A stretch of 64,000 nucleotides of DNA from Glandiceps talaboti (lineage: Eukaryota; Hemichordata; Enteropneusta; Spengelidae): assembly GCF_964340395.1 (NCBI RefSeq), contig NC_135558.1, forward strand, positions 8,340,001-8,404,000, in the 5' to 3' direction. Positions 29,288-43,800 of this stretch are shown here, piece after piece; the first letter of the stretch is position 1; every line of letters begins with the position of its first letter. A program made the translations under genes and the position numbers. The notes under the pieces were generated by a model that saw only the letters and a program-made list of their open reading frames with translations, did not search any database and was not told the origin of the DNA.

Positions 29288-31775
29288 TCAGATCATTAAG
29301 CATACACCAGACTTCTTCTTTTTCGTCTGCGATTTGGTATCAGTCTCTAAGAAGTTTCTCACTTCTTCTGCTCGCGCCCTTAACCCTTCTTGTTCGAGAG
29401 CAGAACAAAGTTTGTCAATCAGCTCAGCTCCTCTCAGCCACTGTTTTCCTTCCCAAAGTCGGAACATCTGATATATCTGTTCATTCAGATCTCTAGGATA
29501 CCTGAATTCAATTCGATTGATTTCGAAGTCTTCAATCCCCAACCTGCTTGCTAAGGGTTTCCATTGGTTAGACAATAATTTCCTGGCTAGAAATCTGAAA
29601 AGTCTTGTGTATTCTAGGAGAAGATATGGGAGAAGATAGAGACACAATAACTGTAATATCTTTGACACTATTGCCGCATTTTATGTCATGTATACGTACG
29701 TATGTATGTATGTACGTACGTACGTACGCACATACATACATACATACATACATACATACATACATACATACATTCAGATATTTTCAGGTTTTAACCTAAC
29801 ATTTCTGTATCTCGCCGATTTTTCCTTTGAAAAAGAATATTTATTCGAAACGTCGGATTTTACATCTATTTATACGGACTGATTTATAAGTTCCATATGC
29901 ATTTCTTTCTACATACATACATGTACATACATGCATACTTACATACTTAGCGACACAAACTTGATTATATAATTTATGTTGAACGGGAACTACAACTCCA
30001 TAATGAAAATGTTCATATGCAAATGCTCACCACTGCTAGAACTTTCACCTTCGTGTGGCCCTGTTCGCCTTGAAGAGTCTTCATAATTCTTCAGAAATAA
30101 AGAACAAGCGATCTATCAGTCAGAATAGCTCCACTGGGTGTTTTGTTCTTTTTGTAGAAATTTCAACTCAATTGGCCTGGTAGTTTTGGAGAAGATTTTA
30201 AAGTATTTTTACCAAAAATGGTATTTTTAGACCTAATTTGTATTTAGATGATCCAATCAATTTGTCTTGAACAAACTTCTATCTACTCATACCAAGACAT
30301 CCACACAAGAAATTGCAACTCAATTGGCCTAGTAGTTTAGGAGAAGAGGATTTTAAGGCATTTTAACAAGGTTCTATTTTTAGACCTAATTTACATAAAC
30401 ATGACCCAATCAACTTGTACTGAACAAACCTATCTCTGCTCATTATTTGACACCTACACCAAATTCCAGGTTAATTGAAAGTGAAGTTTTAGAGGAAGGG
30501 ATGAAAGTATAAAAGTTGATGGACAGATGACGGACGACAGACGATGACGGAGAATCAACCTAACTCTCAAGCTCCGTGCAGCTTCCGCTGACAGTGGAGC
30601 TAAAAATGTACACGCTAGAACACTGATGTAAACAGAAACACACATTAAGATATACCAGTATATTGGCTGTTTTCAAATCTAGACATCCGATTAGTCAAGA
30701 CACAATGATTACCATACTAAAATCCTGTCATGGTAAAGTTGGCATATATCCAAGTGGTCCTGAATGGGAATCCTATATCTTATCAATTTTCGACAACAAC
30801 TACGCTATTTGCAGTATCCAGTTGATCCCACCTGTAGAACACAGAGTCATGTATGCCTCTCCAAATGGACGAAATGGGAGAAGTTCTCCAAGAAGAATGC
30901 TGGAGAATTTTTAGATCACTAGTTCTTTCACCAAACTTAATAATTTTAATATTCCCTTTCATTATTAATCACACAGGCTTGATAGGATGTAAGTGTATAA
31001 TTATTTTGAAGTCGGGGTCTCCTATTAAAACTTGACAAAAGAAACTACATAGAATGAGTACAATACGATACCTTGGAAACCCAAAAGTGCAATTCAGACA
31101 TGGGGTCTTCTCGTAGGTAAAATAGCATAGTTCCTCCAATCACGTCATTAGCACCACGTGCCGGTTCTTCGTTAGTACATCGGACCTTTGGCTTCAAGTG
31201 GTTATCACGTGATGCAAAAAACGTAGTGTTTGTAATCATTGATTCAATGATGAAAGGCGGGCTGGTCTCTACGGAGATTACGTCACCATTGGCGATAGTT
31301 AAATCCTGGCTATACGGGACGTCATTTTCGTGGATAGACTTGAAGCCATTGTCCTTCCACTTTGTTATCTGCTCGTGAATGTAAAGACTCCTGACAACGT
31401 CAACGAGAAGTAAACACTGCTGTACCTCGTGTTGCAAAAGAAGAACTTTCGCGGTATGTTTTCTTCGTCTAAGCCAATTGAATACTTTGCAGAAGAATGT
31501 TACAGCATGTCTTATCCTTGACGATGGGACATGTGCAACACCGTAACTGGAAATATGAAAGTCAAGAAAAGAGCAAAGGTGAGGCGGATCCCGTCGTAGT
31601 TGCATTTTGTTTGTCTTACATATGATAGAAATGTCTTATAATTCCATTTGATAGAAATTAACGGAAAACCATTTTTCTATACGCAGCTACGTACAACTTG
31701 TCTAAAATAGAGTTCAGAAAATTATCATAGTATACCTTTGTTTTACCATCAATTATGTTGTGGTGTGTTTGTGTA

Positions 31776-31842
<67 letters not shown>

Positions 31843-32830
31843 TTCTGTCTGTCTGTCTGTGTCATCACTTTCTCAAGAACGGCTCGTTCAATTCAAATGG
31901 AACTTGGTACACATCTTCTAATGAAATTAAAATGGAGCGATTTGGTTTTGGTAAATATCCCATGACTATATGAGGCAACATCTTAATGTTCATATAATTT
32001 GGTATACATATTGATAGATTCATGAAGATTTAAAATTTAATGAGATTACATTAGTTTGTAAATTAATAACGAAACTGTACAGATGCATGAGGTGTATATT
32101 CGTAATAGACATGGGTATGAATGACTACATGACTGAAACATATTGTAAAGCCTATGTTGCTGCACACCTGTATCTAAAATATCATATGATATAATCTCAC
32201 TTACCCCTTTAGTTGTTTTATATTGAAAGATACCATGTCGTCTTTAACTGTCGGTGTAACTGATTCAGTAATGTCTTCCCAATCTTCACCATAATTCCTA
32301 CTGGATAAAACCCGAAGCGCGAGTCTATCAACAGATATGGAGGGCGACGGCGATCGAAGACTTACAGAAGCAAGCGCATTCAAGTTCACGGCTCCTTCTT
32401 TTCCGTCGTTTCCACGAAATATCACAGCAGAGCTGGCAGACATGTCATTATCAGTACTGATGCTTTCTTGGAATGATCTCAGATCATGTACCTTGTAAGA
32501 GATGTAACATATACTGAAACTGTCAGGTTTCACAATAATTTCCTTCGTTCTATACACAAAAGGCAAAATAAATGAAAACAACAAACTAAGACAATGACGT
32601 TTTGGGACCACCAAATGGACAAGGGAAATCAACGTGCATTGGTGGAAGCGGATGGAAACACTAGAACACGACTTGTTGAAGGCCATAGAAGGCCATATCG
32701 GGTTTTCAAGACTGGTTGCATGGGGTTGGGGTTTGGTTAAAGCGTCATCTCCACGAGAGGTAATGTATGTGAGATCTCATAATTTTGTTGCACAATAGTC
32801 TGCTGTGCTGAGACAAAGAACCACATTCAG

Positions 32831-32882
<52 letters not shown>

Positions 32883-35358
32883 CAGAAGAAGGCGAAACAT
32901 GATTAAACGTTTTGATGAGAATATGTATCCTACTTACCTCCATTGTTGTGTCGATGTTACCAGTTACTGCACCTGTAGTTGTTTCCAATGATGCCATGTT
33001 GTCATCACTAGTATAAGTACCAGCCCTTGGAGTGATCAGAAAGTTCGTTCTTTGGGGTTTAGATTTCACGGCATACATGCCACACGCAGTAATGTCAGTA
33101 GTTATGAAATCCCTCATCTATATAAAAAAAGTGAATGGCCTGATGGGCATGGGAAACTAAAGACTAGTACTCTATACGCGCAAATGTGTCGATTATTCAT
33201 CTGCAGTCTGAGAGGGGTAGGGATTTCTCTTGCTACCCATACGTTTCCACAATGCACCTGACACCTCTGAAAGATATGTAACGTTGCTGCGCCCTCACAG
33301 GCCTGCAAATGCATGAGAACACCCCGTCACACCCTATAGGTGGCTTTGCTTTAATATAAATTCCCTGATTATAATTTTGAAGATATTTATTTTTTTCATT
33401 AATATGAACACTATTAATCTTAAGAAATATGAACTATTCTCAAAAAATGGGAAAAATTGTGGCTTACCTTCGCAGATTTTAATTCATGCCACACTATGCC
33501 ATCATAGTAATAATCCATACTCCTTACGATGACATTATCACGAGATAGATCCAAAAATTCTAGTGGGTATTCAAGTGTGACGGATGGAAAGCTGGTTTGG
33601 TGTGATGAAATGTTGATGACGCGTGATTCCAACTCTTCAAAGTCATCAAGATTCGGTCTTGTGTTCAATATCTCAACTTCCAACTCAGCTTCACATTTGA
33701 CAGTTTTTGGATGGACACATAACCAAAATCCAGAGAGTAATTCATACTTCATCTATCGATATAATAATTATAATACTATAATAAGCTTAAGTTAACTGAA
33801 AGTTTCATTACCGTTATATTCTTAAAATTCATGACCAACTTCGATAGTAGCCTCAAAAACGCATAGACACTATAGTGGGCAGATAGACATGTATGCAAAT
33901 TAATGTTACATTTCTAAATTGAGTAATTTCACAAATCAAACTCGTTTGGATTGTAATCCTTAAAGGGACACAAAAGCGAAGTTGATTTTGTATTTTAGCT
34001 ACATGCTGTAAAGTTAGAGACCCAGTACACTTGTTTTTACCAACCGTGCATTGTGCACCCTCTTGATATACAGATAGAGCTATGACGTTGACAATTATGG
34101 TCTCGAAGAGGCCTGCAGTACATTGGAGCAAGGTATTCTAGAAACCTTACAGTATTAGGAGGGAAATGCTTGAAGTTATATATGTTGACTTAGAAGTAAA
34201 GTGCTATGGTTTTAGAGCACGTGATGACGAAAGTACTGGAGCATAGCAATATAGATAGTGCAATACACATAAATTTTTTTAGACATATACTTAACCGCGT
34301 TTGTAAAAAAACGTACCTTTTTATAGTCACTTGGCTTTAACATCACACGCACTACACGCATCGTATCATCCCCTTAAACAATAATAACAGAATAATTAGA
34401 ATACATGTTACAGTATAGATCAGGATATGGATATGAAATACGATAGCCTATTTCCATCAAAGTCTAAGTTTGACAAGATATCATAATTGTACTTACCCCC
34501 TGTATACTGCATCATAGCTTTCAAACCTCTTTTGCATACTGCTATAGGAGGGTCAACTAGTGGATTCCCGTCCAATGACAGCTCTTCTAGTTTACTCGCT
34601 TGAGTGAGCACAGCGTTGTTCAAGTACCTGATGGAATTGTCACTCAATCTTAATACACGCAATTTTTCGCTTATGTTGCTTGGTATCATTTTCATCTGAT
34701 TTCCACTCATATTCAGTTCGGTTAGATTTTGCATTGCAAATAGATCTAACGGCACGTTTTTTATCTGGTTGGCCTGAAAGTTTACTCTCCGAAGCTTCTT
34801 CAGTTTACAGATATCCTGTGGAATTGTGGTGAGTTTGTTTTCATGCATATCTAGCTCTGTTAGTTCTTTCAAGTCAAAAATATCTAATGGTAGTTCTTTG
34901 ATGTTATTTTTCCCAAGACTAAGCTTCTTTAGGGCACGTAGTTTTCCAATGCCTTCCGGGATGATGTAAATGGTATTGTCATCCATGTGCAGCTCGTTCA
35001 GTTCCTTCAGTTTAAATAATCTAATGGGTATTATCTCAACTTGATTGGCTGTGACATCCAACTTCTGTAGTTTCTTAAGATTTCCAATATCCTCTGGAAT
35101 ACATTTGAGCTGGTTATTGCTCATGTCTAGTGATGTTAGGTTTTTCAGTTTATATAATTCTGGTGGCGTTTCCGTAATTTGAGTGTTTGCAATATTCAGC
35201 TCCTGAAGTTTCGTCAATTTACCAATGTCTTGCGGAATGTTTCGTAGTTGATTTCCATTCATCTGTAGTATGGTTATTTCAGTCAATTCTGATGGAACCT
35301 CTGTTATTTGTGTTTCACCGAGATTCAACATCGACAAGTCTTCTCCCGAATCACTCAT
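29288..35358 (-). CDS. PIDD1-like: PIDD1-like gene C (LRR-ZU5-UPA-Death-CaaX)
   Basis: Eight coding exons on the minus strand: 35358-34497, 34372-34317, 33752-33468, 33117-32938, 32491-32205, 31546-31072, 30088-30031 and 29613-29288 (842 aa, phases consistent). The first five exons and most of the sixth match gene B exactly in translation: 12 LRRs, ZU5-type segments and UPA. From the UPA C-terminus onward it diverges (CTNEEPARGANDVIGG against CTNQDSANGADIGG). The linker exon encodes NYEDSSRRTGPHEGESSSS. The Death exon has WKPLASRLGIEDFEINRI, RDLNEQIYQMFRLW and ALEQEGLRARAEEVRNF, and ends KKKKSGVCLMI, again a lysine-rich CaaX tail. It lacks the extra 54-base exon of gene B. Its leader lies 23.5 kb upstream (59263 and beyond), beyond a 22 kb transposon. 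Confidence 0.82.
29697..29772. repeat. (TACA)n/(TACG)n microsatellite
   Basis: A TACG/TATG then TACA tetranucleotide tract in the last intron of gene C, in the position that corresponds to the GTAT tract in gene B. Confidence 0.85.
30120..30500. repeat. Tandem duplication of about 155 bp in gene C intron
   Basis: Two and a half diverged units share AACTCAATTGGCCTGGTAGT, TTTTTAGACCTAATTT and ACCCAATCAACTTGT-like stretches. Intronic, between the UPA exon and the linker exon. Confidence 0.55.
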
Positions 35359-35676
35359 GTCTGAAATTACACATAACCATGCAGTTGCTAGGAGATATGT
35401 AACTAATGGACGCGCAGAATCATATGAATCATATCTAACTTGATGGATATTAAGTAAAATGTATCTTCTCATGTCTGTAGTACAAATATGATGGGTGTTG
35501 ATTGTATATTGCATGAAAATATGCATAATTTATGGTTCATGTAGATGATATACCACCAACTAACTGCGGTGATAATATTGATGATATAATGGCACTCGTT
35601 TTTCAACAACATATGACGGGTGTGGCTTGCATTTCACGGGACTAATTTGCATAATGAATGATATCTACCAAGCTAA
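31193..35676. repeat. Inverted repeat, arm 2b (mate 13226-17689)
   Basis: The mate of the gene B arm. Its outer edge is exactly the junction with the CACTA-like element (35677). Its inner edge lies within the UPA exon of gene C. Beyond the inner edge the two genes remain homologous but clearly diverged. Confidence 0.9.
35674..35676. repeat. TAA target-site copy, left of CACTA-like element
   Basis: TAA immediately precedes CACTACACC and matches TAA at 57658-57660 immediately after the other end. A 3-bp target duplication is typical of EnSpm/CACTA transposons. Confidence 0.55.
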
Positions 35677-36060
35677 CACTACACCAAATGCTACATATTC
35701 GCATACGAAAACGTTTGCATGTGTAGTAAATATCTAGTGGCATATCCTACTATTCAGACATATGCACACGTATTCTAAGAATTTGGAGTCGACGTATGTT
35801 CATAAGAATAGCATGAAAAACGATGAGAAGATGAACCACTTTTACACATAATATTCACAGCATATTCTCACCATGAATAGCTTAGCATACGCCTATGAAT
35901 AGGATGTGAATACATGCCTTTTGATAGGAATATGGGCGTATTTTAACCATAATCAGGGCATATTCAGGGAATATGTAAACGTATTATTAACGTAAACTGA
36001 TGAGAATACTATAGGCATACCCATATGAATATCTTTCATACCCGATGCATACATTTGCAT
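35677..36060. repeat. Left subterminal motif cluster
   Basis: Repeated CATATTC, GAATATG, GCATAC and TATGCATAC-like words in both orientations within the first about 380 bases. In known CACTA elements such clusters bind the element's own transposition protein; that role is inferred here. Confidence 0.6.
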
Positions 36061-37784
36061 AAATGATTACACAAACACGTTATTAATTAATAATTAGAAT
36101 AATTTATTAAAGGAGTGTACTCCAGAGGTGATTATCTAAACCATTACAAAACAGAGAAGAAAAGAAATATGTGAAACAATTATCTATATCTAGTTGTCAC
36201 TTGCTATTTATATGTAGGTAGATATATATATATATATATCATATTGGAATATTGGAATGGGTCGGCTAGGTCCTACCTTTCTCTGAATAACTGATCTATT
36301 GTGTTTGCTAATCTATTCACACGAATGCTGTATTGTGACATCAAGTGTATACTCATAAATTCCCATTCAAGAAATAGTTGCTCATCAATGCAGCGACCTC
36401 TACGACAATCTCTTAAATCACTTCCTTTTCGTCAAGTTATTCATTCCTCACAAATAGTTGTACGCCCTCTTTTGATGATCAAAGGAGACATAAGCAATAG
36501 CCGGTAAAACAAAAGAATCAGAATAATATGATAAATGATAATGAGAGTGAACTATGCTATTTTGAAACTATCATAATTTGATAGTATTAATGTTTCGGTT
36601 GCATTGACACTGACCTCGATCAACTTCATACTGAAGAATTGAGTTCATTTAACTATAGTGAACTCTTAGCGGCCGTAATATATCGTCTACGATAATAAGC
36701 GATCAATTTCATTTATAGTTTAAGTTTTTTTTTTCTCACAAAAACAATACAAAAGTTCTTCGAAAATAGACAAATAATTAACAAGCCCTTCCTTCTCTTT
36801 AGTTACTGACATAAAATACCAATACTAACAATATCAAAGTTAAAGGCACTGACATGCCCAGAATTACAGCTAGTAAATTGGCTCAATGTGCAAACTTGGT
36901 GAAATGCACCATGGTTGTCTAGCACAACATGTGATTTATGTAAACTCTTGTAAAACTACATACACACTGGCAGTTTGGTCAGATATTTACATTATTGCCA
37001 TATCTCTATATGCACATTATGGAAAATTAGTGAAACATTTACACGTAATTCAATACAATAAATTTAACAATATAATCTGAAGAGAGTGAAGACAAAATAT
37101 GGGAAACACTAATAGTTTTCGCCTTAGACTTGAAGGGCACAAGCTGAGTTTATAAGTACTTCGGTGTAATTTTTTGCAGTATTGTACTTACTGAAGCACA
37201 CTTAACCACCACCACCACTTGTGATTGACTGAACTCAAACATGGTTGTCATGATATAATTTAAAAAAATATCCGATGATTTCATTTATAATACGTAATGA
37301 TGTAAAAACATGTTCAGGAAATCTGTACTATGTAATCAACTGTTCTAACGATGCCAGAAGACAATCGTAATGTCATGGGAAACGACATGCATTAATATTA
37401 ACAATGCACTGGAATGTGGTTTGTTAAAGTATTTTCACTTGAGTAATATGCTTACAAACTCAGCTTGTGCCACTTTAAAACACCCTCCCTTCCCTCAAAC
37501 TTTACCTAAATTTGTTCAAAGCATTTTAGGGCAAATTCAGTTTTACGGCCGGAGGGGGGGGGGTGGGCTAAGTCATCACTTTTACAAAGCAGATCGGTGG
37601 GACGGTTTGACTTATTCCGATATTGAGTTTTGCCTCTCCGAATCAAACTAAGCCCCAGGAGCAGTTATTAACCTTGTAAATTTGAAGAAAAAAATTCGTT
37701 CAGCTTTGCCGCAATTATGTAAGGTGCATTTACTTATGTACAATTATGAGGCAGGTTATAACCTTCCATTAATAGTTTATCTTT

Positions 37785-37815
<31 letters not shown>

Positions 37816-40800
37816 AACGTACGCGCATGTGTAATAAATTGAAAACTGGATAGTGCCCAATAAACTCAAGTAAAAACGTTTGGCTAGAATTTGTCATGTA
37901 CATCATTATGTCAGCAAATCTACAATGTATACAATATCGTTAAAATTGGGACAATAACATTGTGCTGTAGAATAATTTTTGAATTACTAAATAATTGAGG
38001 TGTTGAAGACCATATTCCAGTATTCTTTGGCTATTCAACACCATCGCCTTCGGTAATTATAAACACCCCATGACATACACTTGGAGATTGCTTTTAACGT
38101 TTTTTTGTTTTTTTTTGTTTTTTTAAAAATAGTAATTGTTTTCATTTAGGGGTGGGGGCTTCTTTCGGAAGGGCTCACAAGGGGAAAAGTTTGTTTCAGT
38201 ACAACACAAACAATTCCCGGCACATCTCCAGCCGTAAAAATGAACTCTCCCTTAACATGCAATTCATTGATTGTTCGTTTGCTACACAATGTCATCTAGT
38301 TCATCTTGTGTTACTTCCAAATTTCCCATTCCGATTCGTCGTCATCAGAACTCATATATAGCACTGTCTTATAAAATATTATTTTCTTCTTGGCCGATTA
38401 ACTGTCAACCATCTCTGTAGTTTGTGCGAAGTAAAAGATGCCATAGTTTAATTATCTTTAGTATTAGTATTAGGAAAACAATAACAAGTTACACAAATAC
38501 AACTTTTACTTACTTATCTAAGTGATGATTTTTAGGTAATTATTTTAAAACATATGAATTACATTTCCAGCAACAATTACGCGAGAAATGTACCCATATT
38601 ATTTGGTAATATACTGTATCTATCCGAAACAAAGTGATATAGAAAAGTCCTACTAATGTCTGTGAAACACACTGAACGTACTTACAATGTAAACTATTTG
38701 TATATGTTCATGGTCGATTGAATAGGAGTGACTATATTTAGTCCTGAGTGCATGCAGTGTCATCCGATCCGATGTAACTGTATCGCACCAGTACTGATGA
38801 AGGTCAACACAGTCAGTATCACGTCAACACATGGCATTTTCAGTCAAAGTAAATGAATACATGTAAAACGCGCGCTATTTTTGTAAACGTTTCTTTTTTC
38901 TTGAAAGAATGATTACAAACTGTGAATACTGATGCTTTGTTTTAAATTTTTATGATGAGAGGTGTAAAAAGGTAAATAACTGTGACGTACCGAAACTCCT
39001 CTCAATATTTTTTTAGGGTCGAATCTTCTATCTTCTTATTCAGCAGGTTCAATCTGTATAATTTGCTGACGATAAATTCTCTTCTGAGTGTTTTCAACAT
39101 CGTCCATCATTGTGGAGCCTACAGATAGTATATATAACACACTAATTACTATATGTAATAGCCGTGTATGTGTTAATTGCCTGTTCAAGAATCAACACAT
39201 TTATACAATATATATAAACATGAAGTAAAGTAAGATTACAGTAATCTTTCATCAGTATTTTAAAGCCTTCAATCTCGAGGGAAACGGCTCTTTTAATTAA
39301 CCCAATGTATATTGTTCCCAGGTTTCCGTTTCATTTTCCCTCCAGGATCTAGGAAGCACCGTTAACACTACACTTTTGAAGTGACCCGTTTTAATTGCAC
39401 ACAAAAGGAAAAACTCGTTTTTACCTATTTTATCAATATCTTGCAAAATACCAGCATATTTACCGGTCTTAGTAATTTTAGAGAAAATGTACTAAAATAA
39501 ATAATTGATTTGTAAATGTTACGGAACTTTGTGAATTTGTTCTTTGTTTTTATAGTGTTCGTAAATATTGTACGACATCTCAAATAAATAAATAGAATTA
39601 TAAAAATATATATATAAATAAACAAACAAATTATTTAATTAATTATTTTATTAATTAATTAATTAATTGATTGATTGATTAATTAATTAATTAATTAATT
39701 AATTGAAACCAAAGCCTTGATACATTCGTAATTTGAGACTTCAAGTTATAAGATAACTAAGATAACTTTTTTAAATATTCGTTAAGTTTATTAAATTAAT
39801 CGATCAACAGATTGGTCTATTGATTGATCTAATTGATTGATTGATTAATTGACTGACTGATCGATTCAGTATCCACAAAATACACATTCAACTACCAAGT
39901 GGTCCTAATGACTTAAACATCCACATATACCACCTCCTCATCACAGTGTAACTGATCCTTTTAACAACCTCCAAATAGCAAACACTGTCTCCTGTGTCTA
40001 CATCTAGTAGTTCTATCAACCTACTCGTACAGATATATACACATCCATCTTAAAAGACTTTACAATTGATTGATTAATTGGTTAATTAATTGGTTAATTA
40101 ATTAATAATTAATTAATTAATCAAATAAGTAAGTATGTAAGTAAGTAAGTAAGTAAGCAAGTAATTAACTACTTGGTTGATGATTGAACTAAAATATAGT
40201 GAAAGCGTATGTTCACCAAATTCCATACATGTCTATGTTATACGAGATCACTAGATTAATAAAGTGTGCCAGTTTACTAACGGGATTGATTTCAACATCA
40301 GATACACATATGTTGTATTCCCGCCTTTTCCCAAGTTTTTGCTTTAATACATCAGTTAATGAATATTCAGAAGACATGCATATGCACTATCAGGAGTAAG
40401 GTCACGAAAGAGCAAAGTATGCTATACTTTTGTTACACGTCACTCACTTCTATTGTATACGTTCTTCATTTTTCTCAGTCAATGTTACATGATTTAGATA
40501 AAATCCAATCATGGAAATGTGCATAAAAAGTGTCGTGAAAACGGAGACACAATGTATGAACTTCACTTCTGTGTAATTAACCATTTCAAACATTTTCAGT
40601 CAGTCTGCTGTTATGGAATACATATACACAATGTAATGACAATGGTACAAAATATTTTTTATCAATTCACTAAAAGAATTTTGTCAACTTACCTACGTGT
40701 CTCTCGTTCCTCTATGTCTTCATATGGCAATCGGCACACGGCAGCATTGACAGTGCCATCTTAGCTATATCTACCAAACCAGTTACTAGGATGAATACCT

Positions 40801-43800
40801 CTGTGATTCTCTCGAAGATCATGAGCGTTCTATCGTTCCGATGATAATACGTTGAAATTGGCGCGACTACACATAAAAAAGACACCTTAACTTAAGCTGC
40901 ATTATTGTATGATTACCCCATACTGGCATGAACGACCACGCAAACCGTGTAATTGGAACAAACATGTTTAGACGGCTGGGCGGCCCTTCTCAATTTCAAG
41001 GAATTTAGAGCACAAAAATTGCGCCAAAAGTCGTTGACCCATTTTAGCCATCAACGTCGCTGAACTTTGAAAATTATATAACTAAACTGTGGTTGACTTG
41101 CCGATTTGCTTAACATTGAAATGATCAAAAGTCGTGAACAATACATCAAGAGAAGTATGATTAACTAATCCATACTGAATTTGCTAGCTTTATACTAAGA
41201 GTGAGTTATAATATCAATGCTACACTGATGTAATGCCAAGATGAGTAAATGTGAGGTCTCGGGGCGGGCAACTCCCATAGACGGCTATACGGGGAGGGTC
41301 CGCGCGAAAGGGGTCGTTTTTTATGCTGATTGGTATCAGAAAGGGTATACTTTTCATGAAGTGTTGGTATCAGAAAGGGTCTGTAAATTAGACTATGTGT
41401 TTCAGCCAGTTTTTCTTCCTTGAAAAACTTCTCTCGTCGTTCATGCCACTTCAGATCTAGGGCCACCTTCCCCTGAAAACCCCTGGTTTTAGTCACGTAC
41501 AGCTAGCATGCAATATTCCTGCAAGTGCAACCATAACCAGACACTCGAGTGTGTCCCCAGCAAAACATCCAAAAATCCAAGAACCGGACCATAATGATCA
41601 TAATCAACATATAGATGATGATGATGGGGTTATCAGATTTGTAGTCCCACCATCAACACAAGACAACAGAGTGAGTGCTAGTGGACTGAGACGGTCACAG
41701 CGAACAGTTCGATTGTACTTAGAATTAAAATGGTATCAGAAAGGGTATCCTTTTTTGCATAAAAGTGGTATCACAACAGTTTGGGTTTTAATGCTTTTGA
41801 GGAGCCCCCCCCCCCGTAATGTTACCCATGGAGTTGCCCCCCCCCCGGGGGTGAGGTCGCAACACAATATTGACTTTGAACTTAAATTTCACTCATTGTC
41901 ATCGTAGTTGTTTGTAGTTTTTGGCTCTTTGGTTTTAACTTCTCGACAGATATCCTCTAAATATACACGTAAATAGATTAAATGACTGAATGTGGTGCTG
42001 GCATAAAACTAGCATATTCAGATACTGACGGGACTATCATAATGATGTAGAATAGCATAACCATTTACAAATTAAACGTCGAGGTATGCAGAGTGTCGAC
42101 TTCAATTGATCGCAAGAAAATTAGAAACCACACAAGCCTACATAAAAAGATTATTGGGGCAATTTATTTGTAGTAGATTAATCAGTAAACAAATAATCTA
42201 CAAGTATGATATTGTTAGCTTAATAGTAGAAATGATGGATGGGGAACCATGTCATTAACCACACAGAATCGAATTTCTGACCTTTGGAAAGGAAGGGTTA
42301 CTGTCTAGAAAAACACATGTTCTCTTCCCTGCTACCAGATAGCTTTGGTGATATTTAGGTCATTCAGCTATATGTGGTGATGTGTGAAAGAATTTACAAG
42401 TTGGCAAATGTAGGACAACATTGATATAGCGGTAAGACCGTGACACATGGATATGATGATTGTGGACAGCAAAGAAAAGAACACGGCAAAAGAAAGGAGT
42501 ATGACAATAAATATGTTATAGCCTTTTTGGTTTCGATCAATACATTTCACATAGATCATTTCTTTATCAAAATTTGTGTTTTAATGTTCGTCGGCGCTTA
42601 AAATGGTCCGACAATATGAATTGCTTGGGAGTTTACATTGAATGGCCGACAATTCTGCTACTATTTGTATAATTGTTCATGAAACTTTAGCTTTAATTTG
42701 TAACAGTATGAATAGTGATGGATGGACAAATGGATTGATCATAGATCATTATACATTGGTCTCTGTACAAAGTATATGATAAACTGCAGTGTAGTCGTGT
42801 AACACAATCCAGTTTCGTAGAACGCATGCGTATTGACATCGATTCATCTCCAATTTATAAGATGATGTGATCAAAAGAAGCTAACTTTATAGTTAGTTGC
42901 AACATATTGTGTACGATACCCCAACTCACGTATTCAACAACATGAAAACATCTCTTACCCAAGGTGTCATGCGTAATAAAGTTTTAACAATCAGATATAA
43001 TAACCATTGTCAAATGTTTTGGTTTTGGTGTTAGCTAGCCTAAAAGCCCTGCACTGGGGACTTTGTGTGGGACACATCAAGATCTCAAAATGTCTTAAAA
43101 TCTGATGAAATTGTGTGCAAATTTAACAATTACACGATAGATGCACAAAGCATTTTTTTACAATATGCACTTCAGCTATTGTGATATTTAGGATATCAAT
43201 GGAAGCAGGTACAAAACCCGACTTTATCTTTACTCTTCTAAACTTTTGGAAACGAAATTGTATCAAAATATGATATTTACAATTCACCATTCCTAATGCT
43301 ATGCTTTCATCACAGAATCTATATATTTACGGTCTCATGATTCTATTTCCACCCATAAAACAAAAATAAGTCAGTTAAAGCTTAGTCAGTACATTCTTGT
43401 TGTTAGTCGAATAAAACGATGTAAGAACAGTGCAGTTGAAAATGCAAATAAATTCAAAGATGGAAGTCAGTCTGCAAAACTTAATGGACAATAATTGTTT
43501 TCAAACAAAACATGATTATTAGGACTGGAATCTGTGTTCGCCCTAAATGCGAGTTAAACTTTGTATATCCTAGGTATCTATATTCGGTCACATTCTATTT
43601 TACAGCATAACGATCAGGAACTACAGTGCAGGTTTATTTGAAGTCAATGAGCACTTCGTTGTTTTTTTTTAAATACCTGGTGTTTGTCGTTTAGGCTATT
43701 TTTCATCCAATTCTTTATTGTAGAAATATTGTTGTAACTTTGTTAAAAATAAAGATATTGACTCCAAATTTTCCGAGTTTGTCCCTTTAATATTCCTCGT

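Noticed and set aside
29820-29885. Possible third hammerhead near TTCGAAACGTCGGA
   Set aside because: GAAAC-GTC is present, but I could not find the CTGANGA core or a pairing stem I. It may be a relative of microsatellite-associated repeats only.
41551-41907. Possible retroelement-like peptide (SGLRRSQRTVRLYL) with the nearby word TGGTATCAGA resembling a primer-binding site
   Set aside because: Only a short fragment, with no long terminal repeats, no second domain, and a repeated TGGTATCAGAAAGGGTA word that explains the resemblance. Too little to call.
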